Assembly: GCA_964652255.1 (NCBI GenBank)
Contig: CAZZBM010000001.1
Span: forward strand, 248,001 to 312,000
From: CAZZBM01 sp964652255
GTDB taxonomy: Bacteria > Bdellovibrionota > Bacteriovoracia > Bacteriovoracales > CAZZBM01
Direction: 5' to 3'
Length of the DNA: 64,000 nt
This document shows, piece by piece, positions 1-9,535 of the stretch; the first letter of the stretch is position 1; each line of letters begins with the position of its first letter. A program made the translations under genes and the position numbers. The notes under the pieces are model-generated. The model was given only the letters and a program-made list of their open reading frames with translations, searched no databases and had not been told where the DNA came from.

Positions 1-1807
1 CTGCACTCACAAGAAGATCTTGTTCATGACTAACTAATTGATAAGATTTTTTTTTATCGTGATCTATGCTATAAAAATTTTGAACAAATTGATTTCTTGA
101 AGCTACACTTGCTGATTCTAGAAGAGTGTTACCATAGATTAAAAAATCTTCATCATAAACAATGTCATTATTATTATAATTTTGTTTTTTTTCAATTTCT
201 ACTTTAGTAGATAAGATTAATTCACCAGATCCTGAATAAAAAATAAGTCCATTTCTTAAGCTTGAAAATTCATTCATATTTTCTTGTATTTTATTGTGAC
301 TAGCTGTCACTTCAGCAAAAGAACTCTTGTAAGCCAATTGAGCTTTAATAAAAGAACTTTTTAAGTTTCCATAATCTGAATGATTTAAAAAAGAAGATGT
401 TTTACAAAAAACACTTTCATTAGCTCCAGTAGAAAAAAAATTAGGAGCTAAAGTGCTGTAAAAACTACCATTATGATGATAATCATCAATATAACCAGTA
501 TTAATATGTTTTTTAATAAAACGTGCTTTAAATTGATTAAAATCAATTTGATCTGTATGAAAATAGTCTGTATTCCATGAATCGCAAAAATTTAAAATTC
601 CATTATCAAAAAATTCTTTGTAATCAATGGGAATAGTGCTAAAAATATCACCATAAAAATAACTATACCAATTACTAATACTATTTTGATAAGAAAGATC
701 AAAATCAGTATTATCTTCTTGTAAAGTATTTAAGTCCCATTCAATATATTTAGGAGAAAAATTTTCATCAAAATCATTAACAAGATCTTTATTCTTCTTG
801 CAATGAGAATGAGGATAATGATTTTGATCAGTAATTGCTGCCATGGTAATAAAATATTCATCGGGACAATCTTGAGAGGAATTAAAATTAATCATCTCAG
901 TCCCTACAATATTAAGAACTTTTCTTAATTCTATTTTTTGAGTTTTTAAATCTTGTTGATTTTCTCTATAAAAAAAGAGTATACAGTATTCTAAAGGTTT
1001 TTCATTGTCATTAGTATAAATTTTTTTAAATGTTCTATTAGTTTCTTGAGCTATTTTATATTTATCAAATAAAAAACTTAGCTTTCTTTCTTGTCTGTCC
1101 CAATGAACCAAACCACTATCATAATCTTTTAAAGATTCATTAAAATCAAAGGGGCTTCCTGCCCCAGTTATAGTATCCTTAACCGGTAGTGTTGTCGTTA
1201 TTTTTTCTTTTACAAATTCATAAAGATCAAAAATAGCTTCATACCTTATGATATCATCATCATTTTCTTTGCCACAGGTTCCAAATTGAACCTTAAGCTC
1301 AGTTCCTTCATGAGGAATATAATCAAAATTTAAATCAACCTGAAAATAAACTCTCGTATTTATATTAGTATAAGTTTCATCATGTAAATTTTTTCCTTGA
1401 ATTCTATCTTGTAAAGTTACTCCTGCCTGAAAATCATTGGCTCTATCTTTAAACTTATAGGAATCTCCCGAAGCAGACGCACAAGAACTATTCACGTCAA
1501 AATTTAGATTCACTAATTGTCCTGTATAAAGTGGTAAAATCTCTACATTAAACTCTTGATCTCCATAAGGAGTGATACTTTTTATTTCACAATTAGTACA
1601 AATTAAATCATTTAAAGTTAAATCTGGACATTTAACAGAGAAATTTCTTCTTCCTTCATCGCTAGTTCCAGAAGTGATACTGTTCATTAAATGAATTCCT
1701 ATTCCCAAATCATGATCAGGATTATTGTTTGAATTAGTTGATTTAATTGTTTTTTCCTGAAGAGCTAAAGAGCAAGATGTGATAAAAAGAAATAAATACT
1801 TTTTCAT
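1..1807 (-). CDS. Large exported lipoprotein, paralogue of the next gene (partial, C-terminus outside window)
   Basis: An open minus-strand frame runs from an ATG at 1807 off the left edge. The N-terminus MKKYLFLFITSC is an ultra-short lipoprotein signal with Cys12. A conserved Cys pattern (about Cys60, Cys70-x-x-Cys73, Cys109) matches the gene just upstream at 1809-4124, and the two align over the readable length (SLAL after the lipobox, then ICTNC, a GQ/GH step and SSC). The ATG lies 1 nt past the upstream stop, so the pair is probably translationally coupled. The Cys region resembles Ig-like adhesion repeats that end in a G-N step, but this is only a pattern impression. No enzymatic motif is visible. 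The function is unknown; a surface or periplasmic structural or adhesion protein is the most likely role. Confidence 0.75.
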   Translation of the reverse strand, partial: MKKYLFLFITSCSLALQEKTIKSTNSNNNPDHDLGIGIHLMNSITSGTSDEGRRNFSVKCPDLTLNDLICTNCEIKSITPYGDQEFNVEILPLYTGQLVNLNFDVNSSCASASGDSYKFKDRANDFQAGVTLQDRIQGKNLHDETYTNINTRVYFQVDLNFDYIPHEGTELKVQFGTCGKENDDDIIRYEAIFDLYEFVKEKITTTLPVKDTITGAGSPFDFNESLKDYDSGLVHWDRQERKLSFLFDKYKIAQETNRTFKKIYTNDNEKPLEYCILFFYRENQQDLKTQKIELRKVLNIVGTEMINFNSSQDCPDEYFITMAAITDQNHYPHSHCKKNKDLVNDFDENFSPKYIEWDLNTLQEDNTDFDLSYQNSISNWYSYFYGDIFSTIPIDYKEFFDNGILNFCDSWNTDYFHTDQIDFNQFKARFIKKHINTGYIDDYHHNGSFYSTLAPNFFSTGANESVFCKTSSFLNHSDYGNLKSSFIKAQLAYKSSFAEVTASHNKIQENMNEFSSLRNGLIFYSGSGELILSTKVEIEKKQNYNNNDIVYDEDFLIYGNTLLESASVASRNQFVQNFYSIDHDKKKSYQLVSHEQDLLVSA

Positions 1808-1808
1808 G

Positions 1809-4124
1809 TTAATAACCATAATCAATAATTAAATAAGAATAATTTACAAGAGGCATTTTAACGTATTGATGATAAAAAGGAGTTAGGCTTTGAGGATCAA
1901 AAATAAAAGGAGAATGTTCAACACCATTTTTCATCGTAGGAAATAAATCCATAGTGTGATAAATTCCTATAGTTAATGGATAAGAGGAATTCTTGAGTGA
2001 AAAAAGAGTTTCACTAATTCTTTTTTGTTTATACTCTTCAGTTAAATTATACTCAGCATTTTCATTGTCATCTAAAAAAATTTCTACAACTTTAGTAATA
2101 AAAATTTTTCCTAAATAAGATATTGCAGAGCCATTAGTTTGAATAAAACTTATTAAATCTTCTTTAAAGTTTCGATCAACATCTATAACAAATTTCCAAT
2201 AAGAATCAGGTGGATTGTCTTCGTATTGAATTTTTAAAGGATAAAAATTATCTCCCTGATAATTTGTAGATGAACTTATAGTATGAACATGTGTTCTAAT
2301 TGTAGGTTCATCATTAAGTAACTGTCTTAAGACATCTGTATTAAATAGTTCTTCAGTGTTTCTAAAAAGAGGACCTACTTCTAAAATATAAGCATAACCC
2401 CCTGTGAATTTTTTATTACTCTCTCTAAAAAGATCTCTATCTCCAGATAAATTATGAGAGCCTGGTCCAATTTCAGCTGGATTTTCTAAATCGTTAATTT
2501 TAACAACAGAACCCTTTAATCTTGCACGAACATCAAGTGTTTCACTAGCACTATAAAAATCAATACTTGCTTCTAAAGAAAAATAATCCTGACCATCTTG
2601 ATGTTGATCTTTTATTCTATTGTGAATCATTGTAAGTTCTGGCAAAAAATTATTGTTAAAAGGTAATTGATTCTTAAACCAAGTTCCATCTGTTTTTAAA
2701 GGAGATAAAAGATCAACATCACTTAGAACATGACTTTGATTTCGACAAAGAGTATTTTCAAAAATAAAACCTTGAGTTAATCCCTGCCAAAGACTTCTGA
2801 CCTCAAATTGATTTAAAGAGTTGTTATTTTGATAGACTCCCAAAAGAGGAGGACAAGTAAAGTTTGTGTCTTTTAAGGGCATAAAGCTAAGATAACTTCC
2901 AAAATAATTATTAAACCAACTAGTAAAATTATTAAAAGATGCTACTTCACTTAAATCTTTTAAGGGCTCAATCTCAGCAAAATCTAAATATTTTGTTTCA
3001 AAAAATGATGGTTTTTTAGCAATTTTAGCACTTTGGCAATTTGAGTTTGGAAATTTAAATCCTTCTTCATGAACAGCCCCTAAGGAATAATAAGTTTGAT
3101 GTTGTCCTATACTATCAGGACAAGTAGTATGTTCAGAAGTATTAAATAAAGCAGTTCCTACAACAACTGGTATTTTCTTTTGATAAGTTTTAGAAGTACT
3201 TACTAAATTACTATTATTAACATTAACAACAGTATCACCTTCTTCATAATAAGAAGCTTCTAAACAATAATTTTTTGCTGCTGTTTTAAGTCCAGGATCA
3301 GGTGTAACGTTGTTATATTCATCAGCATATACATGATTATTAGCAAAAGCTACTTTTTTTTTATCTAAATAAAAAGAAAGTTTTTTCTCTTGTTCATTCC
3401 ATTGCCAAATAAAAGAACTCTCTGGATTTAGAGTTAAAGCATGATCAATAAATCTAAAGTTATGTGAATTACTACTTTCATAAATGACTGATGTATTAAC
3501 TGTTTGAGGAGATTTTATTTGATCATATAGATCAATAACAATCTCGTAGCTATCTCCTACAATGTTAAAATCTTGATTACACACTCCATAACTAATTTTT
3601 AAATAAGTATGTTCATGTGGTGGATACTTAAAATAAAGATCATGTTTAAAAAAAATTTTATTATTAATACTTTTATAGTTAGAGCCTTCAATATTTTTAA
3701 TTAAAAAATTTCCGTCTTCAACAGTTGTTTTAAAATCAACAATAGCATTAGGTGATTCTTTGAAAAAATATTTTCCATAAGTAGGAATATTTCCAGAATA
3801 ACAAGAACTTAATGGGTTAAAAAATAGACTTACTTCGTGTCCAGTTTTATGAGCTAAAATAGTCACATAATGTTCATAATTTCCATGAGGATTAATTTCT
3901 AAAATACGACAATTATTACATTCTAAGTCATTAAAATTAAGATTAGGACAATTTTTAACAGAAACAACCTGCTTGGATTCTTTATTATAAGAATCATAAG
4001 AAGTGCTTATAAGAGTAAGAGCTGGTTCAAAATTGTTATTAGGATCATTAGAAGTAGTAGAGGATAAACTATTTTCTTTTAAAGCTAAGGAACAGGAGAA
4101 AAAAAAGAGTAACAAAAGCCTCAT
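1809..4124 (-). CDS. Large exported lipoprotein with Cys-x-x-Cys domain, unknown function
   Basis: The protein has 771 aa. It starts MRLLLLFFFSC, an 11-residue signal ending in a lipobox-like F-S-C, followed by a Ser/Asn/Thr-rich linker. Residues about 59-110 hold Cys59, Cys69-x-x-Cys72 and Cys108, the same spacing as in the downstream paralogue. The body is rich in Asn, aromatic residues and alternating beta-type segments, with no recognised catalytic motif. A TAAAAT hexamer sits 8 nt before the ATG on the minus strand, without a Shine-Dalgarno. The gene is divergent from aspS and shares a 66-nt region with it. I do not recognise the family; a beta-rich surface or periplasmic protein is my inference. 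Confidence 0.8.
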   Translation of the reverse strand: MRLLLLFFFSCSLALKENSLSSTTSNDPNNNFEPALTLISTSYDSYNKESKQVVSVKNCPNLNFNDLECNNCRILEINPHGNYEHYVTILAHKTGHEVSLFFNPLSSCYSGNIPTYGKYFFKESPNAIVDFKTTVEDGNFLIKNIEGSNYKSINNKIFFKHDLYFKYPPHEHTYLKISYGVCNQDFNIVGDSYEIVIDLYDQIKSPQTVNTSVIYESSNSHNFRFIDHALTLNPESSFIWQWNEQEKKLSFYLDKKKVAFANNHVYADEYNNVTPDPGLKTAAKNYCLEASYYEEGDTVVNVNNSNLVSTSKTYQKKIPVVVGTALFNTSEHTTCPDSIGQHQTYYSLGAVHEEGFKFPNSNCQSAKIAKKPSFFETKYLDFAEIEPLKDLSEVASFNNFTSWFNNYFGSYLSFMPLKDTNFTCPPLLGVYQNNNSLNQFEVRSLWQGLTQGFIFENTLCRNQSHVLSDVDLLSPLKTDGTWFKNQLPFNNNFLPELTMIHNRIKDQHQDGQDYFSLEASIDFYSASETLDVRARLKGSVVKINDLENPAEIGPGSHNLSGDRDLFRESNKKFTGGYAYILEVGPLFRNTEELFNTDVLRQLLNDEPTIRTHVHTISSSTNYQGDNFYPLKIQYEDNPPDSYWKFVIDVDRNFKEDLISFIQTNGSAISYLGKIFITKVVEIFLDDNENAEYNLTEEYKQKRISETLFSLKNSSYPLTIGIYHTMDLFPTMKNGVEHSPFIFDPQSLTPFYHQYVKMPLVNYSYLIIDYGY

Positions 4125-4190
4125 ATGTTCTTATTTTATCGTTTTTTTTCTCTTTTCAGAGAATGGTAAAAGTTGTATAAAAAAGCCTTC

Positions 4191-5804
4191 ATGAAAGATT
4201 TCTTTATCTATGACAAAGAACTAAAAAACATTGATCAATCAGATCTAGGCAAAAAATTCACTCTGTGTGGTTTTGTTTCTCAGGTGAGAGATCTTGGTCA
4301 TCTTGTTTTTATTGATTTAAGACAAGAAAATTATTTTTTACAACTCAACATTGCCAAGGAATTTTATCAAAAAGCTTCCCTTGAAAGTGTTATTCAAGTC
4401 GAAGGTATTCTTTCCAAAAAAGAAGAAAATAATGAAAAAATTAAAAATGGTGATTTAGAACTTATTGTTGAATCTATGATTATTCTTTCCCTAGCTCAAA
4501 CTCCTCCTTTTCTTCCTAATAAAGAAGCTAAAGAAGAATTAAAATTAAAATATAGATACCTAGAGTTAAGAAACAAACAATCTTTTTTAAAATTTAGAAG
4601 CGATCTTTCCTTAAAAATAAGACAATTTTTTCATCAAGAACATTTTACTGAAATTGAAACACCTTTACTTTATAAAAGCACCCCTGAAGGATCTCGTGAT
4701 TATGTTGTTCCTAGTAGAATTCATCCAGGGCATTTTTATGCTCTTCCACAATCTCCTCAAACCTTAAAACAATTATTAATGATCAGTGATTTTTCTAAAT
4801 ACTTTCAAATTTGTAAGTGTTTTAGAGATGAAGATTTAAGATCTGACAGACAACCAGAATTCACTCAAATTGATTTTGAAGTTTCTTATCCAGAAGTTTC
4901 TTTTTTTAAAAAATTTAATGAAAAACTTTTTTCTTTTCTTCTTAATCAAGATATTACCTTTGAAGAACTTAGTTATGATGATGCTATAAAATTTTATGGT
5001 TCAGATAAGCCTGATTTAAGATTTGATTTAAAGTTTCAAGATCTTCCTTCTCATGATTTTGATCAAATCAAACCCTTATCTCGTTGTTTGTTTTTAGATT
5101 CATCTTATTCTCTTTCTAGAAAAGAAATTGATGATCTTTGTGGTAAGAAAATCTACTGGTTTAAAGTTGAGAACAAGTTATTATCAGGTGGGATAGCTAA
5201 GTTTATTAAAGGACAAGAATTAAAATCAGGTTTATACTTTATAGGAGAAGCTCAGGATCTTCATTCTCTTAGAAAATTTTTTGCACATAAATTCAATCTT
5301 TATAAAAGAGATTATTCATTTCTTTGGATTTATGACTTTCCTCTTTTTGAAGAAGGAGAAGAAGGAATTCAAGCTAAACATCATCCTTTTACAAGAGTTC
5401 AAAGAGATCAGTTAGACGATTTTTTTGAAAATAAAAATTTATTAAACCTAAAGGCTGATGCTTATGATCTTGTTTGTAATGGTTACGAATTAGGGGGTGG
5501 TTCTTTAAGAATATTTTCTGAACAAGAACAATATCACCTTTTTAAGATTTTAAAACTTTCTGATGAAAATATTAAAAATCAATTTGGATTTTTTCTAGAA
5601 GCTTTTAAATACGGAGTTCCTCCACATGGAGGAATGGCTTTAGGATTTGATAGAATTTGTATGATTCTACAACAAACAGATAACATCCGAGATGTTATTG
5701 CTTTTCCAAAAACTACAAGTGCAACAGATCTTATGAGTGAAACACCTAGTAAAATCTCTTCTGAACAATTAAAAACAGTGCATCTCTCACTTGACATTAA
5801 ATAA
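4191..5804 (+). CDS. aspS: Aspartyl-tRNA synthetase
   Basis: Class IIb synthetase that charges tRNA-Asp in the cytoplasm. An N-terminal OB-fold anticodon domain is followed by the catalytic core. Motif 2 (FRDEDLRSDRQPEFTQ, about residues 211-226) and motif 3 (GVPPHGGMALGFDR, about 475-488) are clear. The bacterial GAD insertion between them is present but looks shortened, giving 537 aa against about 590 in most bacteria. I chose ATG 4191 over the in-frame TTG at 4173 because the TTG overlaps a good -10 hexamer (TATAAA, 4176-4181), leaving a leader of only 2-3 nt. Whether it discriminates Asp from Asn tRNA cannot be told here. tRNA-Lys and tRNA-Glu follow directly and may be co-transcribed. 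Confidence 0.97.
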   Translation: MKDFFIYDKELKNIDQSDLGKKFTLCGFVSQVRDLGHLVFIDLRQENYFLQLNIAKEFYQKASLESVIQVEGILSKKEENNEKIKNGDLELIVESMIILSLAQTPPFLPNKEAKEELKLKYRYLELRNKQSFLKFRSDLSLKIRQFFHQEHFTEIETPLLYKSTPEGSRDYVVPSRIHPGHFYALPQSPQTLKQLLMISDFSKYFQICKCFRDEDLRSDRQPEFTQIDFEVSYPEVSFFKKFNEKLFSFLLNQDITFEELSYDDAIKFYGSDKPDLRFDLKFQDLPSHDFDQIKPLSRCLFLDSSYSLSRKEIDDLCGKKIYWFKVENKLLSGGIAKFIKGQELKSGLYFIGEAQDLHSLRKFFAHKFNLYKRDYSFLWIYDFPLFEEGEEGIQAKHHPFTRVQRDQLDDFFENKNLLNLKADAYDLVCNGYELGGGSLRIFSEQEQYHLFKILKLSDENIKNQFGFFLEAFKYGVPPHGGMALGFDRICMILQQTDNIRDVIAFPKTTSATDLMSETPSKISSEQLKTVHLSLDIK

Positions 5805-5831
5805 AAATACTCATATCTTTCCATTTCAATA

Positions 5832-5908
5832 GGTCTTGTAGCTCAGTTGGTTAGAGCATCTCACTTTTAATGAGAGGGTCCTGTGTTCGAGTCACAGCAA
5901 GATCACCA
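5832..5908 (+). tRNA. tRNA-Lys (UUU)
   Basis: Cloverleaf with a seven-base-pair acceptor GGTCTTG/CAAGATC, D-arm GCTC...GAGC, anticodon stem TCTCA/TGAGA around loop CTTTTAA (anticodon TTT), T-arm CTGTG-TTCGAGT-CACAG, discriminator A and encoded CCA at 5906-5908. It lies 27 nt after aspS and 5 nt before tRNA-Glu. Confidence 0.97.
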
Positions 5909-5913
5909 AAAGG

Positions 5914-5991
5914 GCTCCCTTCGTCTAGCCCGGTCCAGGACATCGCCTTTTCACGGCGGTAACAGGGGTTCGAATCCCCTAGGGAGTGCCA
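5914..5991 (+). tRNA. tRNA-Glu (UUC)
   Basis: Acceptor GCTCCCT/AGGGAGT, anticodon arm CGCC-TTTTCAC-GGCG with anticodon TTC, T-arm AGGGG-TTCGAAT-CCCCT, discriminator G and encoded CCA at 5989-5991. It forms a tandem pair with tRNA-Lys, 5 nt apart. Confidence 0.96.
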
Positions 5992-6028
5992 CTTTACAAG
6001 TATCAAAAAAAGACTTTTAATATTGATC

Positions 6029-6784
6029 ATGATTCTTTTTATTTTTTTGTTTTTTTTCTCTTGCAAAACATCCTCTGAAAATTCTTCCAGTGATAATTTC
6101 GAACTCAATGAATCCCGTCCCATAGATCCTCAAAAAGAAAAAAAAATCTTCTCTTCTATAAAAAAAATCATTATTCAAAGTGAAGGTAGTCTTATTAAAG
6201 TCTTACCTCACTCACAACGTGATACGGTGATTACTCCTCCTCAGTTTGCTTATGGTTGTTTTTTTTCCATAAAAAGAAGTGGAAAAGAAGTCAGTCTTGA
6301 GGTGAGAAGTGAAATTAATGCAAGTTTAAAAAGTTGTGAAGTTCTTATTCAAACCAATAAAGAACTCTCTTATGATCTTACTTTAGATAAAAATAGTGAA
6401 GCTCTTTTTGACGTCGATAGTGAAGATCTCAACTTAAATATTCAAGGAATTTTTGAACACAAAAAAGAAATTGAAAAACTTACAGGTCAAGCAGAAAAAG
6501 CACAAATTAAAATTGCTAAAGTAGAAGAAGGTTCTTTTACTCAAATAGAAGGTATTTCTCAGTTTAATTTTCGTCATTTAGAAAAACCTTTTACCTTAAA
6601 CTTACAAAAAGGAAAAACATATATTGATATTGATTCACAAATGATTATTGATCCTAAAAGAAAAAAACTACCTGTAGTAGAAAAAAAAGGATTTTTTAAG
6701 AAGAAAGAAATTGTTCCTTTGCTTGAAATTAAAAATAATAAAGGACAAGTTCTTTTAATTCAAAATACAGGAAAATCCTCGTAG
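6029..6784 (+). CDS. Predicted lipoprotein, unknown function
   Basis: About 251 aa starting MILFIFLFFFSC, with Cys12 as the lipidation candidate after a very short signal, then a Ser-rich linker. ATG 6029 is preferred over TTG 6023; TTTAAT lies 7 nt upstream and there is no Shine-Dalgarno. The mature part is beta-rich, with a central stretch of short repeating strands that vaguely recalls DUF4097-type surface beta-solenoids; that resemblance is weak. The gene is convergent with the motor operon and ends inside a strong hairpin. It may be co-transcribed with the preceding tRNAs. Confidence 0.75.
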   Translation: MILFIFLFFFSCKTSSENSSSDNFELNESRPIDPQKEKKIFSSIKKIIIQSEGSLIKVLPHSQRDTVITPPQFAYGCFFSIKRSGKEVSLEVRSEINASLKSCEVLIQTNKELSYDLTLDKNSEALFDVDSEDLNLNIQGIFEHKKEIEKLTGQAEKAQIKIAKVEEGSFTQIEGISQFNFRHLEKPFTLNLQKGKTYIDIDSQMIIDPKRKKLPVVEKKGFFKKKEIVPLLEIKNNKGQVLLIQNTGKSS

Positions 6785-6799
6785 ATCTTCCTGTATTTT
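6762..6799. terminator. Bidirectional intrinsic terminator between convergent genes
   Basis: Perfect 12-bp inverted repeat, arm AAAATACAGGAA at 6762-6773 and its complement at 6788-6799, with a 14-nt loop. Flanking A/T runs give a U-tract in either direction. The left arm overlaps the last codons of the upstream lipoprotein. The minus-strand motor operon ends at 6819, so it fits termination on both strands. Confidence 0.7.
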
Positions 6800-6818
6800 A
6801 AAACGTGATGAGCCTTAG

Positions 6819-8753
6819 TTAAAAGGCTTGATTTTCTGAACTAAAATTAAAACTCTTATCAAAAGCAGCTGAACCACCACCTTTTGGTTCTGGAAAGTTA
6901 ATTGATCTTAATACATTAGAGATACAAGCTCTTCCAGCTTGACTCCATTGATTACCCTCAACCTTAACTCCACTCACACTAGCTCCAGGGTTAATAATAA
7001 AAGAAACTTTAACCACTCCCCTTAATTGACTATTTTTAACAAGTTCTTGTTGATAGCAATATTGAAACTGAGATTTAGCTTCATTTAATAAACGATCTAC
7101 TAGTTCTGGATCAATACTTCCTTTTAAAACTGTTCTTGTACCACCTTTGGCTGTATCAAGAGATCCTCTTTCAGCAAGTCCTCCAGCTCCATAACCAGCC
7201 TTTGAAACAGCTCCGGAATAATCTGAACCTACTCCACCCACAGCTCCAACTCCAGCTCTAAGTGATCCACCCGTGTTATCAGAGTTAACGACAACCTGAC
7301 CACTTTTTACTCCTTCTAAGCTGTTTGACTGAGCAGCAGTCACTGATCCACCATAAGCTTTTTGACTTGATCCCATAAGATTAGCAAAAGACCCTTGGCT
7401 TTTCACACCACCAAAGGTTTTTGCTGGTGCTGGAGCTGGAGGAGGTGCTGATTGTGGAGTTGTAGGTGCTGGCTGAGATCCACGAGTACTTTGTCGTTTT
7501 TCATCCATAGAAATTTTTGGGATAGCAGCTTTTTTTGTAATTTTAGGAGACTCTGTTTTAGGAGATTTCATGCCTTCATGAGCCACTTGTTTTTTAGGCT
7601 TAGAAACAGATCCTACTTTTTCTTGAGCAGCCGGAGCTAATTGTTTTTTTGTATTTGCTGCATTTTTTTCTTCTTTAAGAGTTTTATCTTTCACTCCTTT
7701 TTGCACCTCTTCAGGTTTCTTTTTAGCTTTTGGTTCAGGGGGAGTTTCAGTTTTTAAAACTTCAGGTTCTTTCTTAACAACTTTTTCTTTAGGAGGAGTA
7801 TAGATAACAGCAAGTTTTTTCACTTCTTCTTTTTTAATAAAAAGAGAAGGGTCTACTAAAAGTAAGATTAAAAAAGGAAGTGCTAAAGGTAAAAAAATAA
7901 GAAGAGCTTGCATTAAAAAAGCTCTTTCTCTGGCAAAAGGTGATAAAGGTAAAATTTTTGGAGGTTGATCTGAAATTTTTAAAACAACATGCTGAGTTTT
8001 ATAAGTGCAAATAATTTCATCATCAGTTGTTACATCATAAAGTTCTTGCTGGATAATTTCTTGATTTTTCTTTTTAGAAAATACTTTTAAATCTTTTTGT
8101 GGATAAAGTTGAACTCTACCACCACTCACTTGAAGAAAAGAAGATTTAACCAACAAAGAATCCATTAAAAGAGTGTCTTTATCCTCTTCTGGTCCAATAT
8201 ACCAAGTTTTATTTTCATGAATATTAAGATAATGAATATCTAAGATAATATCTTTCTCTGTGACAAAAATTTCTAAACTTTGACCTGGATTATCTTGAAT
8301 AATAGGAAAAATTTCTTCACTAGATTCTAAATCTACATATTGATCAGCTACTGGCTCTATTTTAGATAGAGGTGATACTCTTAAAGATGAAAAGTCCTGT
8401 TCAAAATGTAGATAACAATATTCATCTTCTATTAATACAGGTTTTTGTTTTAATTGTAGATTTGGAACAAAAGATTGTTCTATTTTTTGAAAGATCAAAG
8501 AAAAAACTTGATCTTCAACCTCTAAATAACAAGAATCTTTGGTAATAAATTCTTGATACACTTGACCATGAATTTTAAAGGATCCTTGCAAGGCTTTAAT
8601 TTCAACAAAATCTTCACCTACATTAAGACTAAGAAGGGTATTTTTAAGTCCATTACTTGCATCAATAGTTTGAAGACCTAAGTAAAGATCTTTTAAACCT
8701 TGATCAGATTTTAACTGAAAAAAACTTGGGACAATTTTTTTTGCTTCACTCAT
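6819..8753 (-). CDS. AgmX/GltG-like TonB-type envelope motor protein
   Basis: 644 aa. Residues 1-265 form a cytoplasmic beta-rich domain without a clear FHA signature. A single membrane helix spans about 278-300. A Pro/Lys-rich periplasmic extension (about 305-425) and a Gly/Ser-rich linker (about 445-535) follow. The C-terminal domain (about 545-644) has the two Cys (566, 610) and the GVVKVSFIINP core of the AgmX/PglI C-terminal family. This build is that of TonB-like proteins of the Myxococcus Agl/Glt gliding machinery, which transmit motion across the periplasm. It is the last gene of the TolQR-type operon; its ATG lies inside the upstream gene's stop (ATGA). The exact orthologue (GltG or GltJ) is undecided. 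Confidence 0.85.
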   Translation of the reverse strand: MSEAKKIVPSFFQLKSDQGLKDLYLGLQTIDASNGLKNTLLSLNVGEDFVEIKALQGSFKIHGQVYQEFITKDSCYLEVEDQVFSLIFQKIEQSFVPNLQLKQKPVLIEDEYCYLHFEQDFSSLRVSPLSKIEPVADQYVDLESSEEIFPIIQDNPGQSLEIFVTEKDIILDIHYLNIHENKTWYIGPEEDKDTLLMDSLLVKSSFLQVSGGRVQLYPQKDLKVFSKKKNQEIIQQELYDVTTDDEIICTYKTQHVVLKISDQPPKILPLSPFARERAFLMQALLIFLPLALPFLILLLVDPSLFIKKEEVKKLAVIYTPPKEKVVKKEPEVLKTETPPEPKAKKKPEEVQKGVKDKTLKEEKNAANTKKQLAPAAQEKVGSVSKPKKQVAHEGMKSPKTESPKITKKAAIPKISMDEKRQSTRGSQPAPTTPQSAPPPAPAPAKTFGGVKSQGSFANLMGSSQKAYGGSVTAAQSNSLEGVKSGQVVVNSDNTGGSLRAGVGAVGGVGSDYSGAVSKAGYGAGGLAERGSLDTAKGGTRTVLKGSIDPELVDRLLNEAKSQFQYCYQQELVKNSQLRGVVKVSFIINPGASVSGVKVEGNQWSQAGRACISNVLRSINFPEPKGGGSAAFDKSFNFSSENQAF

Positions 8754-9535
8754 TTTTTTAAACCCTCATTAATCCTACGTTCTAAAGATAGTGTTGTATC
8801 TGTGGGATCTTTAATATATTTCAAAATTTTTCTAGCTTCTTTTAACTGATTGTTTTCGATTAAAGCTTCTGTATACTCTATAATATAATCTTCACTGATT
8901 TTTAAATCTTTTGAACTCATCATAGAAAAATATTTAACAGCTTCTGGATAATTTTTATTTTTTTTATAAGATAAAGCTAAAGAAGATAATATAGAAGGAT
9001 CTTTTTGATTGATTTGATAAAGTTTTTCAAAAGATTCTATGGCTTTTTGAAAATAACCATATTCTAAATAAATTTGTCCCAAGTTATAGACAGGAGTCAC
9101 CAAATTAGGGTTTTCCTTCTGAACTTTTTGAAAAATATCAAAAGCAGCTTTTATATTTTTTTGTCCAAGATAAATAATTCCTATATTATTTAAAGCAGCT
9201 GGATAAGAAACTTTATTTTTTTTAGCTGTTTCAAGAGAATAGTTATAATAAAATTTTGCTTTTAATAAATTATTATTTAAAAAATAACAATTTCCTACTT
9301 GATTCCAATATTCAGGATCATTTTTTCTTGTTTTTACTTCTTGTTTTAAATGATCTAATCCTTCTTGAAATTTTCCTTCATGACAAAGTGCAACACCTTT
9401 TAAGTCTGAATTTTTCTTTTCTATTTCACCTAATGTTTTTTTATTATATTTAATTAAAGACTCATTAGCAAAAATATTTTTTTCTTGAGAATCAGTTTGA
9501 CAAGCAATAAGTAATAAAAAAATTATTTTTTTCAT
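8750..9535 (-). CDS. TPR lipoprotein of the motor cluster
   Basis: 261 aa beginning MKKIIFLLLIAC (Cys12), so a lipoprotein with a very short signal. At least four TPR units follow, with typical A-x-x-x-L-G and Y-P-x-A spacing (for example GNCYFLNNNLLKAKFYYNYS). It overlaps both neighbours by 4 nt (ATGA), so the three genes are translationally coupled. TPR lipoproteins such as GltE occur in gliding motor clusters; an equivalent scaffolding role in the periplasm is inferred from context. Confidence 0.82.
   Translation of the reverse strand: MKKIIFLLLIACQTDSQEKNIFANESLIKYNKKTLGEIEKKNSDLKGVALCHEGKFQEGLDHLKQEVKTRKNDPEYWNQVGNCYFLNNNLLKAKFYYNYSLETAKKNKVSYPAALNNIGIIYLGQKNIKAAFDIFQKVQKENPNLVTPVYNLGQIYLEYGYFQKAIESFEKLYQINQKDPSILSSLALSYKKNKNYPEAVKYFSMMSSKDLKISEDYIIEYTEALIENNQLKEARKILKYIKDPTDTTLSLERRINEGLKK

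Noticed and set aside
5851..6123. 90-codon minus-strand frame across the tRNA pair
   Set aside because: Most of it is antisense to tRNA-Lys and tRNA-Glu; the protein has no coding character outside them.
6811..6828. Second hairpin AGCCTT/AAGGCT near the 3' end of the AgmX-like gene
   Set aside because: Only 6 bp and overlapping the stop codon; the neighbouring 12-bp hairpin is a sufficient terminator.
7452..7640. 62-codon plus-strand frame
   Set aside because: Antisense to the Pro/Lys-rich linker of the AgmX-like gene; low-complexity shadow.
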